From Geomonas propionica (GTDB taxonomy: Bacteria; Desulfobacterota; Desulfuromonadia; Geobacterales; Geobacteraceae), in NCBI RefSeq assembly GCF_016458235.1, contig NZ_JAEMHK010000011.1, forward strand, positions 124,001-188,000: a DNA stretch of 64,000 nt. The letters are read 5' to 3'. Made by a program: the position numbers and the translations under genes. Every line of letters starts with the position of its first letter. The stretch's first letter is position 1. Under the pieces are notes generated by a model. It saw nothing but the letters and a program-made list of their open reading frames with translations, searched no databases and was not told the origin of the DNA. Of the stretch, positions 15,974 through 24,592 are shown piece by piece.

Positions 15974-16600
15974 TCAAATGGCCATGATATTGACGAAGTT
16001 GGACCAAGGTCCTTCCCCATGTGTGGTCAGTGCCCTGATCCTGAAATAGTACATCTTGCCCGGCGTGAGGCCGGTCAAGACAATGCGTTTGGCCCGGGTT
16101 GAAGTGGCATGGTGCCTCCAGCTACTCTCCACGAACGGGTCGCCTTCGCAGACCCACACATCGTAGCTCTTGACGCTTTTAACACCATTTGCCCTCGCTA
16201 CCAATTTATTGTCCTGATATACGACCTTCAAGGTCATCGTCGATGGATAGGGAGAGGAAGTGCGCTTGGGTGTCGATGGCGTTGATGCCATCCCCAATTT
16301 CTGCGGAATCGTCGGGTCGTGTTTGCCGGTGAGATTCGCCATGCTGTGAACCATGCTCATCTGTCGAACGACTTCATTACGCGCCGCCTCCAGTTCCCCC
16401 TCCTTGTCATGGGCACCGCCGAGCACCTCATGGAAAAGGTTACGGTGCTGATCGTGGGCGGCCTGCATTCTCTCCTGATCTGGTAACAGGTAATAGATGC
16501 TTCGCATGATGGATGGATCTTTGCTCAAGCTGGTAAGGAGATCACCGGCTGCGCGGATGATGTCCTCGTCCTTTTCCCCGCCGTTGCGATTTTTCCCCAT
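15974..16600 (-). CDS. Small protein with C-terminal fibronectin type III domain
   Basis: 208 residues from ATG 16600, chosen because GGAGG sits eight bases upstream; an ATG at 16615 has none. No signal peptide is evident. The N-terminal half is helical and charged with no recognised domain (about 1-110). The C-terminal half is an FN3 domain (VKSYDVWVCEGDPF, LTGLTPGKMYYFRIRALTTHGEGPWSN). Similar Geobacter proteins are often listed only as FN3-domain proteins. It is flanked by terminators, so it is probably a single-gene unit. Function unknown. Confidence 0.7.
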   Translation of the reverse strand: MGKNRNGGEKDEDIIRAAGDLLTSLSKDPSIMRSIYYLLPDQERMQAAHDQHRNLFHEVLGGAHDKEGELEAARNEVVRQMSMVHSMANLTGKHDPTIPQKLGMASTPSTPKRTSSPYPSTMTLKVVYQDNKLVARANGVKSVKSYDVWVCEGDPFVESSWRHHATSTRAKRIVLTGLTPGKMYYFRIRALTTHGEGPWSNFVNIMAI

Positions 16601-16806
16601 GTGGTTGGCCTCCATTTTGTTGAATTAGAAAACTCACATACCGTAGCATGGCGAAAGGGCATTGCAAGAGCAAATGTTCGTGGTGCCGGGGGTGTGAGGG
16701 GTGGGGGGATGCAAGGTATGGAAACAACGATAATGGTTGGAGCTTAGTGCGTGGGGAAGAATTTCAAGGAATTTGTGAAATAATTTAATAAGTAGGGCAG
16801 GGTAGA

Positions 16807-16834
16807 AAAGAGAGGAGCTGCGGCTCCTCTCTTT
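16807..16834. terminator. Bidirectional terminator hairpin
   Basis: AAAGAGAGGAGC-TGCG-GCTCCTCTCTTT, 45 bases past the stop of the minus-strand secreted-protein gene and between it and the FN3 gene. T runs exist on both strands. Confidence 0.75.
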
Positions 16835-16878
16835 GTTTCTTCTGTGCCCTAATGTCAAACCTGACCCCATTCCGCCCT

Positions 16879-17553
16879 TTATGCGCCGCCGACGCAACTA
16901 GCGTAGGGGGTGGGTTCCCCTGGGACGATGGGGCACAGCTTGATCGGCGTAAGCCGCTTGAGACGGTCGGCCCATTTGGCGTCGTCGATCTTGATTGGAG
17001 TCGGCGATGCAGCGCTTCTTTCTGCCCATTGAATGGTGTAGTAGTCGCTCTGACCTTTGATGACGATGAGGAGCATGGTCTCGCTATACAAATCGCCCGT
17101 AGGGTTCGCGACTCCACAACCGACAACAGCAGCGAACGCATCGTGGTTGTCGATCTTGAATCCGCCTAGTCCTGCTCCGCTGAATGAGGTGGGGCAAGCC
17201 TTCTTAAAACCCCCAGCAATGGAATTCGCAAAAACCTGCGGAGTCACGTTAGCGTTCGATGCAAGCCCCTTTGCTCCTGTAATGGTGATCATCTGCGACC
17301 ACTTCTCTGTGCTTTCCCCGGGGAGCACTGATTCGCGGATGTATTGGCCACCTTTGGTATTCTCATAAACCGGTGTAAAGCTTTTGGGAAAGGAGAACAT
17401 AACCAGTTGACTGAAAATCGGGGAAATAGTTTTCAACGAATATCCCTGTTCTCTCAGCCCCTCGACCTCATTCTTATTAGGCGCATGGTCATCGGCCGCG
17501 GCAAATGGACAGGTAGCAAGCAATGAAAGTAATAGCAGTAAGATTTTAACCAT
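16879..17553 (-). CDS. Secreted protein of unknown function
   Basis: 224 residues from ATG 17553 (GAGGGAG just upstream) with a clear signal peptide (residues 1-20, VKILLLLLSLLATCPFAAA). The mature part has four or five cysteines (KACPTSF, VVGCGVANP, IKLCPIVP, ASCVGG) that could form disulfides, and a beta-rich centre with SETMLLIVIKGQSDYYTIQW. I do not recognise the family. It is monocistronic by its flanks: a terminator downstream and 530 bp of empty sequence upstream. Confidence 0.6.
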   Translation of the reverse strand: MVKILLLLLSLLATCPFAAADDHAPNKNEVEGLREQGYSLKTISPIFSQLVMFSFPKSFTPVYENTKGGQYIRESVLPGESTEKWSQMITITGAKGLASNANVTPQVFANSIAGGFKKACPTSFSGAGLGGFKIDNHDAFAAVVGCGVANPTGDLYSETMLLIVIKGQSDYYTIQWAERSAASPTPIKIDDAKWADRLKRLTPIKLCPIVPGEPTPYASCVGGA

Positions 17554-18089
17554 GGCTCCCTCTTTTTAAATTGTTGTTGTTGTGATCAGAAGAGGGCGCG
17601 TTCTTGTCATTTTGATTCTTTGCTCCTGCAAGTCTCAAAATCTCAGCAGCGTTCCCACGAAGGCCCTTTTAATCGGTGCCCAGATTTACTGACATGCTAT
17701 ATGCCTGTCCTGTGTCGACCTCTTACCCCTCCGACCGCCATCAGTAGCTCGCGGTGCTGCACGGTGCGGCCGATGCACTTTAAATTGGGAAATACTTTGT
17801 ATCAAGTTAATTTTCCGGTGCTGGGGGCATGGATGGTACCACCTCTCCCCTTTGTGGAGAGAGAGTATGGCATAGAGATCATACGACTCCTGATCGCTAG
17901 GCATCGATTGTGGCACAAGCTTTTTATGGTTTACTTTACGAACTCACGCCGTCGACAAAGAGCGAGGACCGGTGCGCTGGCTCGTGAGCGATGATGGATT
18001 CGAGGTTAGCACAAGAAGAGTGCGTAGCCACGCGAGACGGCCGCCGGCGGTCAAAACCTAGCCCCACACGTGTTGCGAGGAAAGAAAGT
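17554..18089. other. Gene-poor gap with one copy of a dispersed 55-bp repeat
   Basis: No supported gene. The frame upstream of the amidohydrolase start is open from 17991 but has no ribosome site or homology. At 17775-17829 there is a sequence (GCACTTTAAATT ... TTTG-ATCAAG-TAATTTT ... GTGCTGGGGGCA) that recurs in the same orientation at 22780-22845. Confidence 0.6.
17775..17829 (+). repeat. Dispersed repeat, copy A
   Basis: Shares GCACTTTAAATT, CTTTG-ATCAAG, TAATTTT and GTGCTGGGGGCA in order with copy B at 22780-22845. Copy B has an 11-base insertion near the end. The two copies flank the amidohydrolase to OmpA segment as direct repeats. Confidence 0.65.
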
Positions 18090-19358
18090 ATGAATACGAA
18101 GACTGCAACTGCCTCGGATCTTGTCCTGAAGAATCTCGATCGGCTCACCCCAGACATCGAAGCCTTCTACAAGGACGTGCATGCCCATCCAGAGTTGTCG
18201 ATGCAAGAGACGCGAACCGCTGCGTTAGCGGCGGACTGGCTTGTCAGGGCAGGTTACGAGGTGACCACCGGCGTCGGCAAGACGGGGGTGGTAGGGCTGC
18301 TCCGCAACGGGGAAGGGCCGACGGTCATGCTGCGCGCCGATATGGATGCGCTCCCCATTGAAGAGGCAACCAATCTTTCCTACGCAAGCCAAGAGACCAC
18401 GACGGACGCGGAAGGGAAAACCGTGCCGGTTGGGCATATGTGTGGCCATGACATGCATGTGGCTTGGCTTGCCGGCGCCGCCGCCTTGTTCGCTCAGGCA
18501 CCGAATGCCTGGCGAGGGACGTTGATGGTGGTCTTCCAGCCCGGCGAGGAGACGGCGCAGGGCGCCCAGGCCATGATCGACGACGGCCTCCTCGCCCGTT
18601 TCCCCCGGCCGGTTGTCGTGCTTGGGCAACACGTCATGGTAGGAGTGGCCGGCGACATCGCCGGAAGTGCCGGCCCCATCACCTCGGCGGCCGACAGCCT
18701 TCAAATCAAGCTGTTCGGTCGTGGTGCACACGGATCGATGCCGCAAGCCAGCGTTGATCCCGTGGTCATGGCCGCCACCATCGTTTTGCGGCTTCAGACT
18801 ATCGTTTCCCGCGAGGTGGCCGCGACCGAGGCCGCAGTCGTCACGGTTGGAGTCTTGCAAGCCGGCACGAAGGAGAACGTCATACCGGACGAGGCGATCA
18901 TAAAGCTGAACGTTCGGACTTTCGATGCCGGTGTCCGCCAGCGCGTATTGGCTGCGATCGAGCGGATCGTCAACGCCGAGGCGGTAGCTTCAGGTGCTCC
19001 CCGGAGCCCGGAGATCACGCCCTTGGACCAGTATCCGCTCAATGTAAACGACGAGGCGGCAAGCCAACGGATCGCGGAAGCCTTCCGCTCTCATTTCTCC
19101 CCAGCGCGAGTGCACCACACCGGACCCGCGCCGGCGAGCGAAGACTTTGGCTGTTTCGGCACAGCTTGGCGCGTGCCATCTGTCTTCTGGTTTGTCGGCG
19201 GCACCGACATGGAAACCTATTCAAAGGCCAAAGAGGCCGGAACCGTCAATAAGCTGCCGGTTAACCATAGCCCCCTGTTCGCCCCTGTGCTCCATCCAAC
19301 GTTGGAAACCGGTGTCGAGACCTTAGTCGTCGCGGCGCTCACATGGCTGGCGCCGTAG
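18090..19358 (+). CDS. M20-family amidohydrolase (hippurate/IAA-amino acid hydrolase type)
   Basis: 422 residues from ATG 18090, with AGGAAAG upstream. Metal-binding motifs of the M20D group are present: MLRADMDALPI near residue 80, HMCGHDMHVAW near 115, a Glu pair in QPGEETAQGA near 155, and a C-terminal His region (NHSPLFAP). The lid domain includes GRGAHGSMPQ. Such enzymes hydrolyse N-acyl or N-aroyl amino acids in the cytoplasm. It lies 47 bp before the TRIC-like gene and outside any obvious pathway context here. Its position between the direct repeats and beside an orphan riboswitch suggests an inserted segment. Confidence 0.9.
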   Translation: MNTKTATASDLVLKNLDRLTPDIEAFYKDVHAHPELSMQETRTAALAADWLVRAGYEVTTGVGKTGVVGLLRNGEGPTVMLRADMDALPIEEATNLSYASQETTTDAEGKTVPVGHMCGHDMHVAWLAGAAALFAQAPNAWRGTLMVVFQPGEETAQGAQAMIDDGLLARFPRPVVVLGQHVMVGVAGDIAGSAGPITSAADSLQIKLFGRGAHGSMPQASVDPVVMAATIVLRLQTIVSREVAATEAAVVTVGVLQAGTKENVIPDEAIIKLNVRTFDAGVRQRVLAAIERIVNAEAVASGAPRSPEITPLDQYPLNVNDEAASQRIAEAFRSHFSPARVHHTGPAPASEDFGCFGTAWRVPSVFWFVGGTDMETYSKAKEAGTVNKLPVNHSPLFAPVLHPTLETGVETLVVAALTWLAP

Positions 19359-19405
19359 GGGTAGCAAGCCGGTGAACGGTGCGGCGAGGTATCGCGGAGT
19401 TTGAG

Positions 19406-20086
19406 ATGAGAGAGGACGGGATGGGGACGCTTCTCCTAGTGCTTGATCTCACGGGCACGTTTGTTTTTGCGTTGAGCGGTGCAACGGCCGGAATGAAGCG
19501 CCGCCTCGACCTGTTCGGCGTCTTGGTCCTGTCCTTTGCGGCCGGGAATGCCGGAGGCATAGTCCGCGACTTGTTGATCGACGCTACGCCACCGGCAGCG
19601 ATCAGCAACTGGTACTACCTGGCGGCTTCACTGCTCGCTGGCCTTGTAACCTTTTGGCGCCCCTCCATCATCGATCGTTTGCGCAACCCAGTGCTCCTGT
19701 TCGACGCCGCTGGACTAGGGCTCTTCGCTGTTGCCGGCACGCAAAAGGCCTTGGTATTCGGTCTCAACCCGGCCATGGCAGCGGTGCTCGGCATGCTGAC
19801 CGGCATCGGAGGCGGCATGAGCCGCGATGTGCTCCTGACCGAGGTTCCCACCGTGTTGCGCTCCGATATATATGCCATGGCGGCCTTGGCTGGCGCCGCC
19901 GTAGTTGTGATCGGCTCTGCGTTGCGGTTGCCTGCGACGGCGGTGACGATTACCGGTGCGGTCCTTTGTTTCGGGCTGCGGCTCATGGCTATCCGCTGGG
20001 GCTGGCATCTACCGATAGCCAGCGGCCCCGAGCAACCGGCCATGCCTGCGTCAAAGAGGAAGGATGACGGCGAAACCAAGCACTGA
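19406..20086 (+). CDS. TRIC-type cation channel family protein (UPF0126)
   Basis: About 226 residues with seven predicted membrane helices and an internal duplication typical of prokaryotic TRIC channels: DLTGTFVFALSGATAG with GGIVRDLL near residue 60, and LFAVAGTQKAL with GGGMSRDVLL near 140. Glycine-kinked helices and the two R-D pairs match the family. These are trimeric monovalent cation channels of the inner membrane. The start is uncertain: ATG 19406 (GGAG nine bases ahead) or ATG 19421 (AGAGGA close by). It follows the amidohydrolase by 47 bp and may be co-transcribed with it. Confidence 0.85.
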   Translation: MREDGMGTLLLVLDLTGTFVFALSGATAGMKRRLDLFGVLVLSFAAGNAGGIVRDLLIDATPPAAISNWYYLAASLLAGLVTFWRPSIIDRLRNPVLLFDAAGLGLFAVAGTQKALVFGLNPAMAAVLGMLTGIGGGMSRDVLLTEVPTVLRSDIYAMAALAGAAVVVIGSALRLPATAVTITGAVLCFGLRLMAIRWGWHLPIASGPEQPAMPASKRKDDGETKH

Positions 20087-20173
20087 GGTGGGCAAGGTAT
20101 GATAATCTCAAAATCAGCAACGTCCCCGCCCGGTCGAAACTTATTCTTGATGTGCGTCCCTTTGGCTCCCTGG

Positions 20174-20298
20174 ACAAAAAAGCCGGGATCACCTGCATAT
20201 CCTGGGAAGATATTTCGGCGATCCGGCTGTCTCGGTGAGACCCAGTAGGCTTTCCGTCCCATCCTCGCGGATGGTTTAGTATTGTCGTTTATCCGTTA
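20174..20298 (-). ncRNA. GEMM-Ib riboswitch, copy 3, with no gene downstream (orphan)
   Basis: Read on the minus strand: ACGACAATACTAAACC, GCGA-capped stem (CCATCC GCGA GGATGG), ACGGAAAGCC, GGGTCTCACCGAGACAGCC, then a terminator in which AGCCGGATC can pair with GATCCCGGCT followed by TTTTTT. The aptamer and platform are intact, but about 90 bases downstream the 3' end of the convergent TRIC-like gene begins and no minus-strand gene with a start and ribosome site follows. A long minus-strand frame through the aptamer and the TRIC gene is a shadow. The regulated gene appears to have been lost or displaced. Confidence 0.88.
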
Positions 20299-20330
20299 CC
20301 TTTTACGAACTTCCGAGTGCTACTGCAACA

Positions 20331-20735
20331 TCATCTGCCGCTTTTGAGGAGATCCCTGATTTCGCCCAGCAGCATCTCTTCCCTTGTTGGTGCGGGGGGA
20401 ACCTCCGGTGCTGCTGCTTCTTTTTTCTTCAGGGCATTGATCCCTTTCACTGCAGCAAACACGGCAGCGGCGACGATGGTGAAGTCTATGATGGTTTGAA
20501 TAAATTTGCCGTAGCTGATCAGTACCGGCGGTTTGTTGCCAGATCCTTCCTTGACGGTGATCGCGAGTTGGGAAAAATCCACTCCACCCACGAGGACTCC
20601 GATGGGCGGCATGACAACGTCACCGACGAAGGAAGACACTATCTTGGCGAACGCCGCGCCGATGATGATGCCGACCGCCATGTCAACGACATTGCCTTTA
20701 ACCGCAAATTCCTTGAACTCCTTGACGATGCTCAT
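20331..20735 (-). CDS. mscL: Large-conductance mechanosensitive channel MscL
   Basis: 134 residues from ATG 20735, with GGAGG seven bases upstream. TM1 with [23 protein letters not shown] at residues 5-27 (given in parts: [10 protein letters not shown] and [13 protein letters not shown]), periplasmic loop, TM2 around residues 72-95 ([19 protein letters not shown]), and the C-terminal bundle ([13 protein letters not shown]). It opens under membrane tension to release solutes during hypo-osmotic shock. It is a single gene; the orphan riboswitch just upstream on the same strand ends in a terminator pointing away from it. Confidence 0.97.
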   Translation of the reverse strand: MSIVKEFKEFAVKGNVVDMAVGIIIGAAFAKIVSSFVGDVVMPPIGVLVGGVDFSQLAITVKEGSGNKPPVLISYGKFIQTIIDFTIVAAAVFAAVKGINALKKKEAAAPEVPPAPTREEMLLGEIRDLLKSGR

Positions 20736-20985
20736 GGTCATACCTCCGTAGGGGATAATGAACCTTGCCTTGACAATGGCAAGCAGTCGGACATTCACCC
20801 AAGGTTATGCAATGCTCGCGCTTTTTGTCTAGCAGATGAAGGGATCCTCACAGGACTTGTCGATCCCAGGGAATCGCCATAGCGATTACTTTCTTGATTT
20901 GTTCAGAGTTGGATTCTTCATTGTTGTATTGATCTTAACAAGGCTATGCTGTTGTAGGTAGTTGAATGCGAACACCCGGATCAAA

Positions 20986-21024
20986 GCCGGCAGAACACCC
21001 TTATAGTAAAGGGTGTTCTGCCGG
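20986..21024. terminator. Long perfect hairpin after the OmpA-family gene
   Basis: CCGGCAGAACACCC pairs with GGGTGTTCTGCCGG around a ten-base loop, 22 bases beyond the stop codon of the minus-strand gene. Confidence 0.8.
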
Positions 21025-21045
21025 TCAACATCTCAGTATCGATTG

Positions 21046-22362
21046 TTATTTATCGTTGCAGGTGAAATTGGATTCGATCCTGCGGTTCTGCGCTTTCCCT
21101 GCTTTGGTTTTGTTGCTGGCGACGGGCCTGGTGGGACCGTAGCCGACAGCCTTGATTCTGTCGGGAGCGATGCCGAACTCCTTGACGAGATAATCGCGGA
21201 TCGTGTCGGCACGCCGCTGGGACAGTTTCATGTTGAGCGCTTTGGGGCCGACGTTATCGGTGTGCCCCTCGATGACGCCCTTGGCATTGGGGAACTCTTT
21301 CAAGAAATCAGCCAGCGCTTTGAGTTCGTTGCGAAACTGGGGCTTGAGATCGGCCTTGTTGGTGTCGAACTGGATGTTTATCACCGCGGGGCTGCAAAGT
21401 TTCGGAGCAGGAGCGGGAACCGGAGCCGCAGGCGCTGCCACAACCGGCGCAGGAGCAGCTACCGCAACCCTTGCCGCGCTCTCGGCGCTGCCGCCGGCAC
21501 CATTGCAGGTCAACGTGTAGGCAGCATTGTCGGCGGGGGTGATGGTCACGGAGCCCTGGGGCTGGACGGCGCCGACTTCGGGCTGGATCGTGCAGTTGGT
21601 GGCGTTCTTAGAGCTCCACGCCAGGGTGGCGGTTTCACCCCTGGTGATCGAATTCGGGGTGATGGAAAGGGCGGCCGACGGTGCCGGCGGCACTGGGGCA
21701 GGTGCCGGAGCGACCACAGGAGCCGGTTTCGGCACGGGAGCCGGGGCAGGGGGAGGGGCGACAACCTTTGCTGGCGCAGGTGCCGGAGCCGCCACTGGCG
21801 CAGGAGCTGCCTGCCCGCCGAAAAGGAAGGTCAAGCCGGCGGTGTATTCCCAGTTGTACTTGGGGCTGTCCGGGCTTTCCAGCAAAAAGAGCTGCCGGGC
21901 GTCGGCGCGCAGGGCGACAGAATCGGTCAGAAAGTACTTGATGCCCCCGCCCGCATTGATGGTGGCGTCGGTGGTCCTGTCGCTGATTTTAAGACCGTCA
22001 TGGCCGTGCCCATAGGTGATGCCGCCGCCGCCCACTGCAAGGTACGGCACCAGCGGCCCGTCCGGCAAAAAGTTGTAGAGGATGTCCAGGCGATAGGACA
22101 AGGCGTTGACGCTGCGGTCATTGCGTGTTCCTTCGGTCGCCAGAAAATCGGCAACGGCTTCCACACCCCAGTTCTTGGTCAGGTCGTAGCCCAGGCGCAA
22201 ACCGAACACCGGGGCCGTCTCCAGGTGCTGCTCCCCGTCAAAGGTGTACCCGCCGACAAAGGGCGACACCGAAAAAGCCCCCTGTCGTTCACCGGCGACA
22301 GCGCCATTGGCCATCGTAACCACCGCCGCGCAAGCAAGCATCGATGCAACAATTCTCCGCAT
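21046..22362 (-). CDS. OmpA-family outer membrane porin with Pro/Ala linker
   Basis: 438 residues from ATG 22362 with an excellent GGAGG. Signal peptide (1-24), an eight-stranded beta-barrel (about 28-180, with FSVSPFVGGYTFDGEQ and RADARQLFLL), a Pro/Ala/Val-rich linker (about 182-235), an Ig-like module (SITPNSITRGETATLAWSS ... TLTCNGAGG, about 237-305), a second Pro/Ala linker, and an OmpA peptidoglycan-binding domain (about 325-438, with IEGHTDNVGPKALNMKLSQRRA; key Asp and Arg present). It tethers the outer membrane to the wall. The linker-Ig-linker insertion makes it longer than standard OmpA and it probably reaches across the periplasm. Confidence 0.92.
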   Translation of the reverse strand: MRRIVASMLACAAVVTMANGAVAGERQGAFSVSPFVGGYTFDGEQHLETAPVFGLRLGYDLTKNWGVEAVADFLATEGTRNDRSVNALSYRLDILYNFLPDGPLVPYLAVGGGGITYGHGHDGLKISDRTTDATINAGGGIKYFLTDSVALRADARQLFLLESPDSPKYNWEYTAGLTFLFGGQAAPAPVAAPAPAPAKVVAPPPAPAPVPKPAPVVAPAPAPVPPAPSAALSITPNSITRGETATLAWSSKNATNCTIQPEVGAVQPQGSVTITPADNAAYTLTCNGAGGSAESAARVAVAAPAPVVAAPAAPVPAPAPKLCSPAVINIQFDTNKADLKPQFRNELKALADFLKEFPNAKGVIEGHTDNVGPKALNMKLSQRRADTIRDYLVKEFGIAPDRIKAVGYGPTRPVASNKTKAGKAQNRRIESNFTCNDK

Positions 22363-23058
22363 ACTTCCTCCTTTTCATAAGATATTTATGCTTAGAATGC
22401 CGAGTTGGCAAACGCATCGAACGTAGCACTCCGCGATGTGTTGATCAAGACCTTTTGATATTGTTCATGTTTTTCAGTCTTTTAGGTTGGGGAAGGTGCG
22501 ATATGCGAAGTAAACTCAGCGAATTGCTGATATTCTGGTGAGGTTTTTCCTTATGCTTTCGGCGCTGGTTGAGTGTTTCCCGGGGGCACCAGGCACCAGG
22601 GGGACGCACATAAGTTCATAAGATTCCCGTGGAGGAAGTTATTATCTTTAGTGATAAGCCTAACTAAGCTATCGGCGTAAGATGTCGGTATGACGCCTGG
22701 TCGTGGAGGGATTTTGTGCCAAATGGGAGGATGAGCAGAAAACTGTTCATCCTCTTCAGCCACCACTTGGCCGGCTGAGGCACTTTAAATTAAGATATCC
22801 TTTGCATCAAGCTAATTTTGCTGGCGGAGCCGAGTGCTGGGGGCAAGTGCGGGGGCGCTGTGGGGAAGGAAGGCGTCGATCGTACCAGATTGTAGCGGGG
22901 TGCGGATTACGACTACTTCGGATAAGGTTGGATCTTGGTCGTTGCAGACCTTGTAGACTGAAATTGCTGATTTTGGAGCGGGGTGATGGGGCGGAGATAG
23001 AGGGGGGCGGGGGGAGGCGGAGAGTACTAAAATGTAATATGAACTACGACGAAAAGAA
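22363..23058. other. Gene-free gap with dispersed repeat copy B
   Basis: No supported gene in about 700 bases. It contains a 8-bp-stem hairpin at about 22727-22754 (GAGGATGA ... TCATCCTC) and the second copy of the GCACTTTAAATT repeat at 22780-22845. An open frame at 22703-23203 runs through the repeat, the tRNA terminator and the tRNA and is not a gene. Confidence 0.6.
22780..22845 (+). repeat. Dispersed repeat, copy B
   Basis: Matches copy A at 17775-17829 in the same orientation (GCACTTTAAATT, CTTTG-ATCAAG, TAATTTT, GTGCTGGGGGCA) with an extra GC-rich insert before the last block. Confidence 0.65.
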
Positions 23059-23091
23059 AAAGGGCTTACAGTGTGTCACTGTAAGCCCTTT
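23059..23091 (-). terminator. Terminator of tRNA-Cys
   Basis: AAAGGGCTTACAGTG pairs with CACTGTAAGCCCTTT around a three-base loop; on the minus strand a T-rich tract (TTTTTCTTTT) follows. Confidence 0.9.
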
Positions 23092-23096
23092 CTATT

Positions 23097-23171
23097 TGGA
23101 GGCGGCAATCGGATTTGAACCGATGAGTGAAGGATTTGCAGTCCTTTGCCTTACCACTTGGCCATGCCGCC
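23097..23171 (-). tRNA. tRNA-Cys (GCA)
   Basis: Read on the minus strand: acceptor GGCGGCA pairs with TGCCGCC, D arm with AAGTGGTAAGGC, anticodon loop CTGCAAA giving GCA, T arm CGGTTCAAATCCG, discriminator T, and an encoded CCA. A terminator lies immediately downstream. Confidence 0.97.
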
Positions 23172-23231
23172 TTGTACATCGAAGGAGCCCGTTTATAACC
23201 TGATTCCCTCGCCGGTGTCAATACGAAATTT

Positions 23232-23822
23232 TTATTTGGCTATCACTCTCACAAATTTGTTCAGGTAGTCCACACCGCTCCAGATGGTTATGATGGTCGC
23301 GATCCAGAGATAGAACATGCCGACGTTATGCATGTTCACAATCACCAGCGGATGGTGGACGCCGAAGAACCAATGGTAGTCGTAGTGCAGCAACAGCCCG
23401 ATGATGGCCACCAACTGGAAGATGGTCTTGAACTTGCCCAGGTTGCTGGCAGGGATGACGATACCTTCGGTGGAGGCGATGCCACGCAGACCGGTGATGA
23501 TCATCTCGCGCCCAAGGATCACCAGCACCATCCAGGCGGGCACCCGGTTGAAGGGGAGGATCATGATCAGCGCGGCCATGACGATCAGCTTGTCGGCGAT
23601 CGGGTCCAGGAACTTGCCGAAGACGGTGACGATCCCCATTTTCCTGGCGAGATACCCGTCCAGCCAGTCGGTGACCGATGCGGCGGCGAATAACGCCGCG
23701 GCCCAGAAGCCGGGCTCGCGATCGGGCGACAGCAAAAGGACGCACAAAAGCGGGATGGCCGCTATGCGCAGCATGGTCAGGATATTCGGGAGGTTCATGA
23801 TCTGGGCTCGGGTGGAGGGCAT
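23232..23822 (-). CDS. pgsA: CDP-diacylglycerol-glycerol-3-phosphate 3-phosphatidyltransferase
   Basis: 196 residues. It has the CDP-alcohol phosphotransferase signature spread over D-W-L-D-G-Y-L-A-R ... G ... D-P-I-A-D (residues about 54-80) and about five membrane helices. It makes phosphatidylglycerol phosphate from CDP-diacylglycerol and glycerol-3-phosphate at the inner membrane, the committed step for phosphatidylglycerol and cardiolipin. ATG 23822 has AAGG six bases ahead; a second ATG at 23798 (MNLPNILTMLRI) is also plausible and matches the usual family start. It lies 14 bp after the transglycosylase gene. Confidence 0.94.
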   Translation of the reverse strand: MPSTRAQIMNLPNILTMLRIAAIPLLCVLLLSPDREPGFWAAALFAAASVTDWLDGYLARKMGIVTVFGKFLDPIADKLIVMAALIMILPFNRVPAWMVLVILGREMIITGLRGIASTEGIVIPASNLGKFKTIFQLVAIIGLLLHYDYHWFFGVHHPLVIVNMHNVGMFYLWIATIITIWSGVDYLNKFVRVIAK

Positions 23823-23836
23823 GCTTGGCCTTTGCG

Positions 23837-24451
23837 CTATCTGTAGCTGTTACGGTAACTGAGTACCTTGGACACGTAAGTCTGGGTTTCGGGATAGGGG
23901 GGGATGCCGCCGTGCTTCGCGACCGCATTCAGCCCGCAGTTGTAAGCGGCCACGGCCAGCGATTCGTTGCCCTTGAAGGTGTCCAAGAGAAACCTCAGGT
24001 AACGCACGCCGCCCCGGATGTTGTCGGAGGGGTTGAAGGAGTCGGCGACCTTGAGCCCCTGGGCGGTCTTGGGCATGAGCTGCATCAGCCCCTGGGCGCC
24101 CTTGGGCGACACCGCGCTCGGGTTGTAGCCGCTCTCGGCATGGATCACCGCTTTCACCAGCGAGCTGTCCACGCCGAACTCGCGCGAGCAGGAAGTGATG
24201 ATGGGTTCGAACTCGGCGGGGTTGCGGGCATAGCCGGAGAGCTTGAAGGCGGTCCTCAGGCGCTTGTCCTTCTTTATGTCGCGCATGAAGATTTTGAAAC
24301 GGTTGTCGGTGGGTGCGTCGGTGAAATGGACGGTGCCATCGGGATCTTCGTATTTATATATGTCGGCGCGAGCGGGTGCAGGAATACACCACGACAACGC
24401 GGCCAGGGTCAGGAGGGCTGCCAGAAAAACTCGGTGTGACGTCAAGCGCAT
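23837..24451 (-). CDS. Periplasmic lytic transglycosylase (SLT domain, DUF4124 N-terminus)
   Basis: 204 residues with a signal peptide (1-29, ending PAPARA), a short DUF4124-like segment (DIYKYEDPDGTVHFTDAP, about 30-50), and a goose-lysozyme-type SLT domain (about 85-200): catalytic Glu in VIHAESGYNP, then SPKGAQGLMQLMPKTA, GVRYLRFLLD and AVAAYNCGLNAV. It cleaves the glycan chains of peptidoglycan to anhydro-muropeptides. Start ATG 24451 has AAGGAAG upstream. It is followed by pgsA on the same strand. Confidence 0.93.
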   Translation of the reverse strand: MRLTSHRVFLAALLTLAALSWCIPAPARADIYKYEDPDGTVHFTDAPTDNRFKIFMRDIKKDKRLRTAFKLSGYARNPAEFEPIITSCSREFGVDSSLVKAVIHAESGYNPSAVSPKGAQGLMQLMPKTAQGLKVADSFNPSDNIRGGVRYLRFLLDTFKGNESLAVAAYNCGLNAVAKHGGIPPYPETQTYVSKVLSYRNSYR

Positions 24452-24563
24452 GAGCTTCCTTTTTTAATGGGACAGAGAATTCCGCCATCGAAATATATAG
24501 ACCAATAAGCATGATAATTCAAGGTCTAATGTGAGGTTGGCGGGCTATAACATGTCAAAAGTC

Positions 24564-24592
24564 TTGACAAAAATCTTGGGCGGATCAATAAT
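24564..24592 (+). promoter_or_regulatory. Strong sigma-70 promoter upstream of nadB
   Basis: TTGACA, exactly 17 bases, AATAAT. The predicted start near 24599 leaves a leader of about 195 bases before nadB. The leader begins with GCGGGT at 24595-24600, which can pair with ACCCGC at 24634-24639, and has further short hairpins (CCCT-TTG-AGGG near 24660). I do not recognise a known riboswitch in it. Confidence 0.65.

Noticed and set aside
19615-20262. A minus-strand open frame through riboswitch copy 3 and the TRIC gene, which at first seemed to be the riboswitch target
   Set aside because: Its start is inside the aptamer and the rest is antisense to the TRIC-like gene; no family match.
22703-23203. 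Open frame over the gap before tRNA-Cys
   Set aside because: It covers a repeat, the tRNA terminator and the tRNA itself.
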